37,501 nt of DNA from Pseudobacteriovorax antillogorgiicola (GTDB lineage: Bacteria > Bdellovibrionota_B > Oligoflexia > Oligoflexales > RGVZ01). The translations under genes and the position numbers were made by a program. The notes below the pieces were generated by a model. That model had not been told where the DNA came from, ran no database searches, and was given only the letters and a program-made list of their open reading frames with translations. Shown here piece by piece: positions 1-8,202 of the stretch. The stretch lies in NCBI GenBank assembly GCA_945898195.1, contig CAMDHM010000029.1:1-37501 (forward strand), in the 5' to 3' direction. Numbering within the stretch: position 1 is the first letter of the stretch; each line of letters begins with the position of its first letter.

Positions 1-108
1 TTTGAACTGCGCCGGATGCTGACCGAATCCTTGAGAAGGCTCCGCCGTGTCATTGCTGACGACTGGACAGAGCCGTATCATGGGAGATTTCATGACAAAG
101 TGTCGTAA
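1..108 (+). CDS. possible C-terminal end of an unidentified gene (partial at left edge)
   Basis: Frame 1 is open from the window edge to a TAA at 106-108 and gives a 35-residue tail that is rich in Arg and Leu and ends in ...HDKVS. The amphipathic, basic composition is compatible with a protein C-terminus. The stretch is too short to assign to a family, and chance open frame cannot be excluded. Nothing can be said about function without the upstream sequence. Confidence 0.3.
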   Translation, partial: FELRRMLTESLRRLRRVIADDWTEPYHGRFHDKVS

Positions 109-334
109 ACTTCGACAGCCGGGTAACACTTATCCATTGCGCTTAACGAATTTTGATTCTCCAAAAAAAAGCCCGGGCACTTTGGGGGGTAGACGAGGAC
201 GACGAGTGAGCCTTGATGCCAGAAATGAAGCCGGGAATATTTTCTCAGGCTCAATCAAGTGGCGGACGCCGTAACACCGCTTATTGGGTGATGGTTATTG
301 GCGTGTGCACGTTTGAAAGTTGGCTAAGCGATCT

Positions 335-352
335 CGCCGGCGATGGCCGGCG
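335..352. repeat. GC-rich perfect hairpin
   Basis: CGCCGGC (335-341), loop GATG, GCCGGCG (346-352): a 7-bp perfect stem of only G/C pairs. It has no T-run after it, so it is more likely a structural element or a REP-like unit than a terminator. Confidence 0.45.
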
Positions 353-452
353 TGGTCCCGTGACGGAACCGGCGGATAAATTGTTGTCGATCCCGCAATA
401 ATTCCACTGCCCATCGATGATGAGTTTGGAAATACAACGTGGGTAAGGCATC

Positions 453-476
453 ATGCGCCCCCTTAAGGAGGCGCAT
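453..476 (+). terminator. terminator-like hairpin
   Basis: ATGCGCC (453-459) pairs with GGCGCAT (470-476), with further CC/GG pairing inside. It is followed by a T-rich stretch (TATTTC), which fits termination of a rightward transcript from the left-edge region. On the other strand no T-run follows, so it is not an obvious terminator for the OmpA gene. Confidence 0.45.
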
Positions 477-550
477 TATTTCAGAGCGAACTACGAGGCT
501 TGAAGTGGAAGCTGATGTCAGGTGCAGGCAAGTGGTGCAGTTTAAGAGGG

Positions 551-1315
551 TTAATGTGCGATGTCTGTGCGGATGATAACGTCCACTCGACGCTGAAGTT
601 GCATGTGCCCAGGCCCCATCATTCTGCCGCGTCCATGACCCATGGCAGCGGTTTGAACCTTGACTCTTCGAAGATCGATGCCGTGGGCAGTTAGTTCATT
701 TGCGACAACTTGAGCACGTTCCAGGCACAAGTGATCATTAAACTTTGGCGCGCCGAGGGGATCGCTACGACCAATAACCGTAATGTTCATGGCGGGCTCT
801 TTTTTCAGCATGTTGGCTAAATCGTCGATGGCTTTCTTTCCCTCGGCGTTCAAACGCGCACTACCTGTATTGAAGTAAGCGATTGGCTTGTTGAATTGGA
901 GTTCGTCGAGCTTGGATGCTTCCGGTTGATTACTTGCGGCAGACGAGTCGGCCCCCTGAATCTTTGTATCTTCCGAAAACGCTTCGATGTTTTCATCCCA
1001 TGCGCGGATTTTTGTCGAAGCCTTGCGGGCGTCTTCTGCCATTTTTGCTGCTGCCCATGCTTTGGCCGTTGCCGCCTCTTGCGCCTTTGGAGCATCGGCG
1101 TTCCGCCAGTCATCGGAAGCTTGAGCCAACTTGTTTTTTGCTGAGGTCATGGTTTTTGGCAGAACGTCGGAAACATTTTCTTTTTTCGCACTCGCTATTT
1201 CTTTTTCCGCCCGTGAGAATTCCGCTGGGGCATCTTTTGGAATTGTCGAGCAGGCCATAGCGGTCATGGTTACAATGATTGCCAGTGGTTTGGAATAACA
1301 GCTCATAGGGTTCAT
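551..1315 (-). CDS. OmpA-family outer-membrane lipoprotein
   Basis: 254 residues. A short hydrophobic leader ends in a lipobox-like AMAC, with the lipidated Cys at residue 22. An Ala/Lys/Glu-rich helical segment (about 30-130) follows, of the kind that spans the periplasm. An OmpA-like peptidoglycan-binding domain covers about 145-250. The domain has the strand-helix start (IAYFNTGSARLNAEGKKAI), a GRSD-type loop, the LCLERAQVVANEL helix and a final RRVDVII strand. Proteins of this type tether the outer membrane to peptidoglycan (family knowledge). The start is supported by AGGAGGTC nine bases upstream of the ATG. A second ATG three codons in is less well spaced. No close partner gene; it stands alone between non-coding stretches. 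Confidence 0.9.
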   Translation of the reverse strand: MNPMSCYSKPLAIIVTMTAMACSTIPKDAPAEFSRAEKEIASAKKENVSDVLPKTMTSAKNKLAQASDDWRNADAPKAQEAATAKAWAAAKMAEDARKASTKIRAWDENIEAFSEDTKIQGADSSAASNQPEASKLDELQFNKPIAYFNTGSARLNAEGKKAIDDLANMLKKEPAMNITVIGRSDPLGAPKFNDHLCLERAQVVANELTAHGIDLRRVKVQTAAMGHGRGRMMGPGHMQLQRRVDVIIRTDIAH

Positions 1316-1337
1316 GAAACAAGACCTCCTGCATGGG

Positions 1338-1362
1338 TTTATAGGTCATTAGTGTTGACCAA
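1338..1362 (-). promoter_or_regulatory. candidate promoter with inverted repeat for the OmpA lipoprotein
   Basis: On the minus strand a TATAAA (1338-1343) lies about 20 bases upstream of the gene start. Directly upstream is an inverted repeat GGTCA-N7-TGACC (1344-1348 / 1356-1360). A TTGGTC overlaps the outer arm, but its 13-base distance to TATAAA is too short for a normal -35, so only the -10-like box and the palindrome are claimed. Confidence 0.3.
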
Positions 1363-1413
1363 CTTCTGCAGGATTTCTTTGCAAGGACCGGGCCATAGAT
1401 TTTTAAATAAAAT

Positions 1414-2328
1414 TTAATCTATGAAGCCGTCGGCGCGCAGCTCAGCAAGTTCCCGGCGACCTTCGTCTGTTGCTCCAAGAAGCGCTTCGAGTTGAGCTGG
1501 GCTTGGTACCTTTGCGATCACAAGGGCTGGATCGTAGCTTCCGGTATGGACTGGCGTGTGACCGCCCACCTGTTGTGTCTTCTTGACGGTGAAGTTGATG
1601 ATTTCCTCGAGGCTGATTTTGCCATCGGCATTTCCCGTCATTCCTGGGCCTTTTCGGTCCGCATATCCGATCAAGGCTTTCCAGAGGGCGTGGCCAAACG
1701 CGCTACCGGCGCTGCCGTTTGGACCGTTTGGTTCATCGGGATCCCGACCTGGGCCTGTTGAACTCGTATCGTCGGATTCGCTGGACGCCATGACGAATAG
1801 GGTTCGGCCTTCAGCGCGGTGGTTTTCCCATTCATTTTTTTTGGCCTTGAAGGAGTCGACGAGATTTCCCGAATAACAGGCCATGGTAAAGATGACGGTT
1901 TCCCGTGCGTTGAGTGATAGGGCGTAGTCCCGCATCTCGTCGTAGCTGACACCGACTGCTAGCCCATCGTCTGATCCGTGTCCGCTTGAGTATTGGACAT
2001 ACATGTCATCTGATTTGAAGGTATCACGAACGGTATTCCATTCACGGTGAATGTCTTCCTGATTAAATTCGTGTCCGGTTAATTTCCGTCCCTGGTAGTC
2101 GCCGCCAAGTCCGCTGGTGAATAGGCTGTGGGTATGCTGCACATCATATTTGGTTTCGTTGCCCATAAAGCCAGTGAGGTATTCACCCCAACCAAAGTAA
2201 TGTTTGATTCCATTGTAGTCAGGATCTGTGATTGATTTAAGCAGGCTTGGGCCTGAGATTTTTCCGCACCCTGATGATCCGAGCGCAATTGATATGAATG
2301 CCGATGCAAACAAAAGGCGTCGAATCAT
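1414..2328 (-). CDS. C13/caspase-like (clan CD) cysteine peptidase lipoprotein
   Basis: 304 residues from the ATG at 2328, chosen because AGGGAG lies six bases upstream and a lipoprotein signal begins there; the frame is open 12 codons further upstream without a good site. The signal ends in GSSGC (lipidated Cys 21). The clan CD catalytic pair is visible: a hydrophobic strand then SSGHGSDDG (His 117), and VIFTMACYSGN (Cys 151). The layout is closest to legumain/C13-type peptidases, with caspase-like C14 as the alternative. A loop at about 231-242 (GNADGKISLEE) resembles an EF-hand or dockerin calcium loop, though its first position is Thr rather than Asp. Likely an outer-membrane or periplasmic peptidase, possibly calcium-sensitive (inference). 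Transcribed away from the VWA gene. Confidence 0.8.
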   Translation of the reverse strand: MIRRLLFASAFISIALGSSGCGKISGPSLLKSITDPDYNGIKHYFGWGEYLTGFMGNETKYDVQHTHSLFTSGLGGDYQGRKLTGHEFNQEDIHREWNTVRDTFKSDDMYVQYSSGHGSDDGLAVGVSYDEMRDYALSLNARETVIFTMACYSGNLVDSFKAKKNEWENHRAEGRTLFVMASSESDDTSSTGPGRDPDEPNGPNGSAGSAFGHALWKALIGYADRKGPGMTGNADGKISLEEIINFTVKKTQQVGGHTPVHTGSYDPALVIAKVPSPAQLEALLGATDEGRRELAELRADGFID

Positions 2329-2775
2329 GGCAGTCTCCCTGTTCGGTGGATTGCAAAGAAGCATTTGCTGTGAAATGCGATCGGGTATTTTTTTAATTTT
2401 AGCATTTATTGTGGTGGCTTTGCATGTCCACTAACTGTGGTTAGCAAACGCGCCGGTAACATGAACGCGTATCTTTTACATTTACACGCGATAACCAATC
2501 AGTAAAATCGTCCGCTTTTTGGTTTCGACCAAACAAGGTTTAGTGAGTCAATAAGACGACAATTTTATCTGGTTTGTTGGCAGAAAATTGATTGAGCGCT
2601 CTGCGCGCCCACGGGCAACGCACGACTGAATTGTTCTTAGACGGAATGTCTAAATAATTTTCAGTAGCGTGATTTTTTATCGATTAAACTGAATAGAATC
2701 AGGGTATTGCAGCGCCCTCCCCCAGGCGTGAATCTTGCACTATTCTGCTCATCAGGCAGCAGGAGAATTTTGGGT
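2329..2775. other. divergent intergenic region (447 bases)
   Basis: AT-rich spacer between two divergent lipoprotein genes. No gene is visible. It contains a CTAAC-TGTG-GTTAG hairpin (2431-2444), a six-base-pair hairpin with a TTCG loop (2518-2533), and a candidate promoter/operator at 2631-2658. The poly-T and TTTTAATTTTAG stretch near 2390-2405 lies just upstream of the peptidase gene. Confidence 0.5.
2631..2658 (+). promoter_or_regulatory. candidate promoter with palindrome between -35 and -10
   Basis: TTGTTC (2631-2636) and AATAAT (2653-2658) are separated by 16 bases and resemble sigma-70 boxes. A perfect inverted repeat TTAGAC-N5-GTCTAA (2637-2653) fills the spacer exactly, as expected for an operator that blocks polymerase. 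It would drive the VWA lipoprotein gene starting at 2776. No regulator gene is adjacent. Confidence 0.4.
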
Positions 2776-3879
2776 ATGGGATATCATGTCATAACGCATT
2801 TTCGGCGGGGTGCCTTTCTGGCGACGGTATCGCTGGGAATGCTTGTGTCATGCGGACATGCCACCACTTTCAAAGGTCCTGGATCAGGTGCGGGTGCAGA
2901 GGCCAGCGCACTTGGAGTCCGCATCAATTGCGGTCAGACAAAAGTACAGATCGATAAAAAAGCCCTTATTGCAGCCGGTGGGAAAATTCAGCTTTCTGGT
3001 GAACTTTGCCCCCAGATTTCGAGCAGCGTTGAGTTGCTTTTCGTTTTAGATTTTTCGGACTCGATGCAGGTGAGTGATCCGCTCATAGGAAGTGGCGCAA
3101 CAGGTTCCTGCGGTAGATCGAAGGCCGTTTCTGCCATCGTCGAAAAAATGACGGCATCCCGTGGCAAGGATGACAAGGTTTCGGCGGGAATCATTGGATT
3201 TGGAACTAAGGCTTCAGAAGTCACCGGGGAAGTTGACCTTGCTCAATTTAAACCAAGTGTGGACGCTCTGTGCCGCAATAATGGTGGAGTTACGAATTAC
3301 AAGGAAGCCTTCGAATTGGCTGGACAAAAACTCTCTGCCTCGGCGAAGGCTGTAAAAATCATGTACTTCATTTCCGATGGTTTGCCGACAGCTGGTGGTT
3401 TAACCATGAATGAAGACGCACATTTCATGGCTGGGTCTGATGCGGCAGCGGTTTTGCGCAGCCAATTTCCGGGGCTGGTTTTTAACGCGATGCTGCTGCA
3501 ATCTTCAGCTTTAAGTTTCCCGTACGATCCGGCGATTTATCTGACCCAACTAACCGCAGACGCTTCGCGCGTTCGCATTGTGTCGCAAGCCAATCAATTG
3601 GCCGAAAGTGCTGTGCAATTGTTAACTGTTCCAGTCAGCTTGGATGCCGGTAAGGTTGCGGCTTCGGTGAGCGATGATGGCTCTGCCAAGCAATCCCTGA
3701 CGATTCGTCAACTTTTGGAATCGCAGGATTCCAAGGGAAAATGGATTTTTGGTACCAGTGAATTTGACGGGGCAAAAATTGCCGGGACTGATTTTTTGAA
3801 AACAATCCATTTTGTTATGGAAGCCTCCGAAATGTCTGGGCGTAAACAATCTTTGGCAGTCAATCTCGAAATTAAATAA
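2776..3879 (+). CDS. VWA-domain lipoprotein
   Basis: 367 residues from ATG 2776, chosen because AGGAG lies ten bases upstream and a lipoprotein signal (GMLVSC, Cys 26) starts there; 23 further open codons upstream are not needed. A von Willebrand factor A domain spans about 85-290. All metal-ion-dependent adhesion site elements are present: DFSDS (92-96), Thr 173 in GVTNYKEA and Asp 201 in ISDGLP. An intact site suggests Mg2+-dependent protein binding on the outer membrane or periplasmic side. The C-terminal about 80 residues form an extra beta-rich region I do not recognise. The SH3 protein gene follows after 48 bases and is probably co-transcribed. Confidence 0.85.
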   Translation: MGYHVITHFRRGAFLATVSLGMLVSCGHATTFKGPGSGAGAEASALGVRINCGQTKVQIDKKALIAAGGKIQLSGELCPQISSSVELLFVLDFSDSMQVSDPLIGSGATGSCGRSKAVSAIVEKMTASRGKDDKVSAGIIGFGTKASEVTGEVDLAQFKPSVDALCRNNGGVTNYKEAFELAGQKLSASAKAVKIMYFISDGLPTAGGLTMNEDAHFMAGSDAAAVLRSQFPGLVFNAMLLQSSALSFPYDPAIYLTQLTADASRVRIVSQANQLAESAVQLLTVPVSLDAGKVAASVSDDGSAKQSLTIRQLLESQDSKGKWIFGTSEFDGAKIAGTDFLKTIHFVMEASEMSGRKQSLAVNLEIK

Positions 3880-3927
3880 AATCATGGTATTTTGGAGAGA
3901 GTCAAATCACTCATTCCAGGAGTTTTC

Positions 3928-4410
3928 ATGCGTTCCAATTTTGTTTCAAAATCAGTCATCGCAGTTGTCAGTCTTTTTTTTGCATCGGGAAGTTTTGCGG
4001 CGCCAAAAATTCAGCCAAAAGCAACGTTGGTAAAAACGTTGTCTGATGGTGTTGAAGTTCGCAAGGATCCAGACAATAAGGCGGAAGTTCTTGTGACTTT
4101 AAAAAAAGGTGAAAATCTTACGGCGATAGACCGGAAGGGAAGTTACTGGAAGGTAAAATTGTCTGATGGGCGTGAAGGGTTTGTGCCAGTGACGTCTGTG
4201 CAAACCAAGGCCGGAATGAATGCAATTAAAGCTGCTGTGGGTAGCGCTTCGTCTCAGGTTGGTGAGGGTGCGTCTGCCGTTAAGGATATAGTGAGCGAAA
4301 AGGCAGCTGCCGCAAAGGCTGAAGGTAAGGCTGCCCCCTCCGCGCCAAAGGTTCCTGAAGTGAAGTCGCAGGATTTAGAGAAGGCTGCCAATAAGCTGTT
4401 CAAAAAATAA
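3928..4410 (+). CDS. secreted bacterial SH3-domain protein
   Basis: 160 residues from ATG 3928, selected by the CCAGGAG site and by the signal peptide starting there (cleavage likely near SFA-AP, about residue 25). An SH3b-like domain covers about 33-90 (GVEVRKDPDNKAEVLVTLKKGE..., WKVKLSDGREGFV), the fold that usually binds cell-wall peptides. The remaining 70 residues are Ala/Lys/Glu-rich, probably helical and surface-exposed, ending in LFKK. Likely a periplasmic protein acting together with the upstream VWA lipoprotein (inference from position). Confidence 0.8.
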   Translation: MRSNFVSKSVIAVVSLFFASGSFAAPKIQPKATLVKTLSDGVEVRKDPDNKAEVLVTLKKGENLTAIDRKGSYWKVKLSDGREGFVPVTSVQTKAGMNAIKAAVGSASSQVGEGASAVKDIVSEKAAAAKAEGKAAPSAPKVPEVKSQDLEKAANKLFKK

Positions 4411-4417
4411 ATTCTGA

Positions 4418-4446
4418 AAGCTGCGCTCAGATCGCGAGCGCAGCTT
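4418..4446. terminator. shared terminator hairpin between convergent genes
   Basis: A perfect 11-bp stem (4418-4428 with 4436-4446) and a 7-base loop sit between the SH3 gene and the convergent transketolase gene. Read leftward it is followed by TTCAGAATTTATTTTTTG, so it is a good terminator for transketolase. Read rightward there is no T-run. Confidence 0.65.
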
Positions 4447-4460
4447 AGTCCCTTACAGAC

Positions 4461-6440
4461 TTACGCCAGCCAATTTTTTACTCTCGCAGCAACTTTTGCT
4501 GGGGTGAAGCCGTACTCTTCAGCCAAGTGTTCTGCAGGTGCGCTCGCCCCAAAGTGGTCGATGCCGATGCAGAGCCCCAGGTCACTGCTTCCCGTATATT
4601 TTTGCCATCCCAACGTAATACCGGCTTCTAATGAGACGCGGCGTTTGCAGTCGGGATTGATCACGGAGTCGCGCCATGATTTCGGCTGCTTCTCAAATAT
4701 TTCCCAGCACGGCATGGAAATGATTCTGATTTTAAGCGCTGGATTTTCTTTTTCCAAAAGGACGGCTGAATCCATGGCCAGGCTCACTTCGGATCCGGTG
4801 GCAAGGATCATCAAATTACAATCGGTTGCATCCTTCACGATATAAGCACCCTTGCGCGCTTCTTCCGCCTTGGCATCACTGAGCGGCAGGATCGGTAGTT
4901 TTTGTCGGCTTAAGCAAATGGCGGTCGGTGCATTGAGTTTTAGTGCTTCTTCCATCATGAACTGAGTTTCCAAGGCATCGGCCGGGCGCATTAAATAAAA
5001 ATCAGGAATCGCCCTTAAGGTCATTACGTGTTCTATGGGCTGGTGGGTCGGGCCATCTTCGCCCAGATGGAATGAATCGTGGGTGAACTCATGGATGACA
5101 CGACACTGTTGAATCGCACCAAGGCGCAATGCTGGTCGAGAGTAATCAGAAAAGGTCAAAAAGGTTGCGTCGAATGGGATCAACCCGCCGTGCAGGGAAA
5201 TTCCATTGGCAATCGCCGACATGGGAAACTCGCGCACGCCAAATGCTAAATTTCTGCCGCGAGGATTGGCCTTCGAAAAATCGCCAACTTTTTTGGCAAA
5301 CGGGCCCGTCATGTTTGATGGCTCGAGATCAGCGCTGCCACCAATCAGGTTGGGGATTTGTTCGACCCAGTCTTTCAGCACGTCGCCAAAGGCGTTGCGC
5401 GTTGCGACAGGCTTGTCCTTCGGCCAGATTGTTTTCTTGAGCTTGCTAAAATCTTCTTTACCAAAGGCGGTATCGTAGGCCGTCTTAAATGACGCATCGG
5501 TTTCAATATGGCGTGCCAAAGTCGAGCGCCATGATTTCGCGGTGGCCCGTAAATTTCCAAAGCGGCGTTGAAAGTGAGTCTGGGTTGCCGGATCCACGGC
5601 AAAATCAACGGCTGGGTCAAGGCCGAGGCGCAGTTTGGTTTTCATTCGTTCGTCTGCAGGCAATGGAGCACCATGGGTTTCATGGTCGCCTTCCATCGTG
5701 GCTGAGCCTTTCGCCATGATCGTCTCGCCGACGATAAGCCTCGGTTTTGTCTGCTTATGGACACTGCCCATAACCGCGCGTAGTGCGTCGTGATCATGTC
5801 CGTCGACTTCAATCACCTCCCAGCCAAAGCCTTGGAAAATTTTCACTTCATCGTCGGACGTCGCCCGGTCGATCCCGCCGGAAATTTGCTGGCGATTGCG
5901 ATCATAAAACCAGGTCAAATTCGCTAAGCCAAGATGACCAGCCAAGGAAGCCGCGCCGAGGGTTACGTCCTCCTGCATGCAGCCGTCGCCCAAGAGGGCC
6001 CAAGTCCGGTGGCCAAAAAGTTTTTCATCCATCGTCGCCGACAAATGCCTGGCAGCAATAGCAAATCCAACCGACATGGCAGCGCCCTGACCGAGGGGGC
6101 CTGTCGTGCACTCCACACCTGGCGTCAAGATGTTCTCCGGATGCCCCGGTGTCTTGGAATGAAGTTGGCGAAATTTTTTCAGTTCATCAATTGGCAACCA
6201 GCCGACAAGGTTCAGCATCGCATAGAGGAGCATAGATTCGTGGCCCGCACTGAGTATGAAGCGATCCCGTCCGGGCCATTTTGGATCATCCGGATCGAAA
6301 TTCAAAAACTCACTGAACAGTAGGTAGGCAAAATCCATCGACGACATGGCGCCACCCGGATGACCTGATTTGGCCTTATTAACCCCGTCGATGACGAGGC
6401 CTTTGAGTGTGGCTATGGTGCGCAGATCCAGATCAGTCAT
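4461..6440 (-). CDS. tkt: transketolase
   Basis: 659 residues, the normal family size. It transfers two-carbon ketol units between sugar phosphates in the pentose phosphate pathway, using thiamine diphosphate in the cytoplasm. Visible signatures: SGHPGG (25-30), TTGPLGQG (112-119), the cofactor motif starting GDG (151) and ending with Asn 182, and GVREFPMSAIANGI carrying the Glu that activates the cofactor. The frame is open for 73 more codons upstream, but that part overlaps the HtrA gene; ATG 6440 has GGAAGGAA seven bases before it and begins the family sequence. It lies 38 bases after the HtrA gene and is likely in one transcript with it. Confidence 0.97.
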   Translation of the reverse strand: MTDLDLRTIATLKGLVIDGVNKAKSGHPGGAMSSMDFAYLLFSEFLNFDPDDPKWPGRDRFILSAGHESMLLYAMLNLVGWLPIDELKKFRQLHSKTPGHPENILTPGVECTTGPLGQGAAMSVGFAIAARHLSATMDEKLFGHRTWALLGDGCMQEDVTLGAASLAGHLGLANLTWFYDRNRQQISGGIDRATSDDEVKIFQGFGWEVIEVDGHDHDALRAVMGSVHKQTKPRLIVGETIMAKGSATMEGDHETHGAPLPADERMKTKLRLGLDPAVDFAVDPATQTHFQRRFGNLRATAKSWRSTLARHIETDASFKTAYDTAFGKEDFSKLKKTIWPKDKPVATRNAFGDVLKDWVEQIPNLIGGSADLEPSNMTGPFAKKVGDFSKANPRGRNLAFGVREFPMSAIANGISLHGGLIPFDATFLTFSDYSRPALRLGAIQQCRVIHEFTHDSFHLGEDGPTHQPIEHVMTLRAIPDFYLMRPADALETQFMMEEALKLNAPTAICLSRQKLPILPLSDAKAEEARKGAYIVKDATDCNLMILATGSEVSLAMDSAVLLEKENPALKIRIISMPCWEIFEKQPKSWRDSVINPDCKRRVSLEAGITLGWQKYTGSSDLGLCIGIDHFGASAPAEHLAEEYGFTPAKVAARVKNWLA

Positions 6441-6478
6441 CGGGCAAGTTCCTTCCCAAAAGGAGATTGCTCGACAGG

Positions 6479-7570
6479 TTAGAACAAATCGCGCTCTGCG
6501 GGAAGGTGATCTGCAGATGGCGTATCTTGCAGATTTACGGCAATGTGTAAAAAACCACGGCCGCGCCGGAAAACCTTGAGCCGCAGGCGCTCTGAGGGGG
6601 ACTTCTGCCCCACGAGGCGCTGCATGTGGTTTAGGTCCATGATTTTCTCCTGCCCGCACCCGACGACGAGGTCACCCAGACGCAGGCCAGCCTTTGCCCC
6701 CGGCCCGTCCACGACGAGGTTGGTGATGAGAAACCCATACACGCCGCTGCCCTTTACATCTCGGTCCTCGAGGTCATCCTCGGACATCAGGTTTTTCCCG
6801 ACAACCCCCAAGAAGGGCCGACGGACCTTGCCAAACTTCAGTAAATCTTTGATGACTTGCCGGGCCATATTCGCTGGGATGGCAAAGCCTATGCCTTGCC
6901 CCTCGGAACTGACGGCCGTATTGATGCCAATCACCTGGCCACGCATATCGAGGAGCGGACCGCCGGAATTTCCGGGGTGAATGCTGGCGTCCGTTTGGAG
7001 AAAGTTGTCGTATGGCCCGGCGCCAATCACGCGGCCTTTTGCCGAAATAATTCCACTTGTGACAGTGTGGGAAAAACCAAGCGGGTTTCCGATCGCAAGA
7101 ACTTGGTCGCCAACCCGCAGGGCATCGGAGTCGCCAAGGGTCAAAGCCGTCTGGGCAGATTTAGGGCTAACTTGAAGTAAGGCCAGATCCGTTTTTGGAT
7201 CTCGTCCGATGACGCGGGCACGGACCTTCTCACGGTTATTGGCAAACAAGACATCAATCGTTGCGGCGCCATCAATCACATGATTATTGGTCAAGATGTG
7301 TCCTTGACCATCGACGATCAATCCAGAGCCAATCGAATGGGAGGACATCTGCGGAACTTTTCCGCCGAGAAAGTATTCGTAGATGTCCATCTGTGGGTCG
7401 TGCGCCTTGCGGTAAGACGTCGTCCGAATGTTTACGACGCCGGGGATCGCTGCTTCGGCGATGTCGGCATAGGTTTTGGTTTGCAGCTGAACTTGAGAAA
7501 ATGCCGTAAAGCTCAAAAGCAACGTTGCAAACGCGACCGTGGTTTTATAGGTGATTCGTAATGTGTGCAT
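6479..7570 (-). CDS. HtrA/Deg-type periplasmic serine protease with one PDZ domain
   Basis: 363 residues. A signal peptide (about 1-25, AFS-QV) is followed by a trypsin-like domain with the full triad: His 97 (TNNHVID), Asp 128 (KTDLALLQ) and Ser 202 (GNSGGPL). One PDZ domain covers about 250-345. The single PDZ resembles DegS or short Deg proteases rather than two-PDZ DegP, but no membrane anchor beyond the signal peptide is obvious. It would degrade or process misfolded envelope proteins. The ribosome binding site before the ATG is weak. It is the first gene of a probable two-gene unit with transketolase. Confidence 0.92.
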   Translation of the reverse strand: MHTLRITYKTTVAFATLLLSFTAFSQVQLQTKTYADIAEAAIPGVVNIRTTSYRKAHDPQMDIYEYFLGGKVPQMSSHSIGSGLIVDGQGHILTNNHVIDGAATIDVLFANNREKVRARVIGRDPKTDLALLQVSPKSAQTALTLGDSDALRVGDQVLAIGNPLGFSHTVTSGIISAKGRVIGAGPYDNFLQTDASIHPGNSGGPLLDMRGQVIGINTAVSSEGQGIGFAIPANMARQVIKDLLKFGKVRRPFLGVVGKNLMSEDDLEDRDVKGSGVYGFLITNLVVDGPGAKAGLRLGDLVVGCGQEKIMDLNHMQRLVGQKSPSERLRLKVFRRGRGFLHIAVNLQDTPSADHLPAERDLF

Positions 7571-7698
7571 TCGTCAATATTAGCTCGTTCGGACTTCTAA
7601 TTCTAGGAAACCGGCAGCGAAATCCGGGTAAAGAAGGCTTCAGCCTCATCGCATTGGCATGGCTCGTGCTTGGGCGGCCCCCAAGGAGGATTTTGTAA

Positions 7699-8202
7699 AT
7701 GATAATTAAAAGTTTGTTTTTGGCTTTAGTGGCTGTGACCGGTTTGACAGGGCCTGTGGCCCTTGGCAGCGTTGATCAAAGGGTGGTTTGTTACGCGTCG
7801 GGAGCCACTCTGGCCCATCGCGGCATTGGGCTGCTTGATGCCACGGCTAATTTTGAATTTGTCGTTTCAGAAAATACGGCAGGCATGCGGACCCTGAAGG
7901 ACTTGCGGGGCGAGGTGGTGACGGATCCTAGGCATCTTGAATTTGAGCGCTCGTGGATTGGCCGGTTTCATGCGGATGAGTTAGTTGAGAACTCCACCTA
8001 CCATCCTCGGAAGTATTTTGGCTTTTCCCAGTTTCGTGAGGTTAATGCCGTCGATACCGAGGGCAGCGCCGAAAGCGGGATGTGGGGTGATTTTCTTCTT
8101 GAGAAGGACATGTCCAAGGAGCATTTCGAGGCCAAGTATATTTTTCGAGCAGGCGACCATATGGGCGGGACGCTAAATCTGGGTTGTCACCGTGTGCGTT
8201 AA
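7699..8202 (+). CDS. small secreted protein of unknown function
   Basis: 167 residues, preceded by a strong AAGGAGGA at ideal distance. A signal peptide covers about 1-22 (cleavage near ALG-SV). The mature part is beta-rich and hydrophilic, with one Cys near the start (VVCYASG) and one near the end (LGCHRVR), which could form a disulfide joining the two ends. I do not recognise the family. Its last 30 bases overlap the convergent FolB-like gene. Confidence 0.75.
   Translation: MIIKSLFLALVAVTGLTGPVALGSVDQRVVCYASGATLAHRGIGLLDATANFEFVVSENTAGMRTLKDLRGEVVTDPRHLEFERSWIGRFHADELVENSTYHPRKYFGFSQFREVNAVDTEGSAESGMWGDFLLEKDMSKEHFEAKYIFRAGDHMGGTLNLGCHRVR

Larger units (their letters stand above)
109..550. 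other. non-coding stretch with several hairpins, no convincing gene
   Basis: About 440 bases between the possible left-edge gene and the OmpA lipoprotein. Short open frames exist here, but none has a ribosome binding site or a recognisable protein. The stretch holds a palindrome (GCCCGGGC near 172-179), a perfect GC-rich hairpin at 335-352 and a terminator-like hairpin at 453-476. It could contain a small RNA transcribed rightward and ending at that last hairpin. I do not recognise a known RNA family in it. Confidence 0.4.

Noticed and set aside
47..401. Two short rightward open frames in the left non-coding stretch
   Set aside because: No ribosome binding site and no family resemblance; composition looks like chance reading of structured DNA.
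6441..6659. 73-codon N-terminal extension of transketolase
   Set aside because: Overlaps the HtrA gene in another frame, is Arg/Pro-rich and precedes a well-placed start with a good ribosome binding site.
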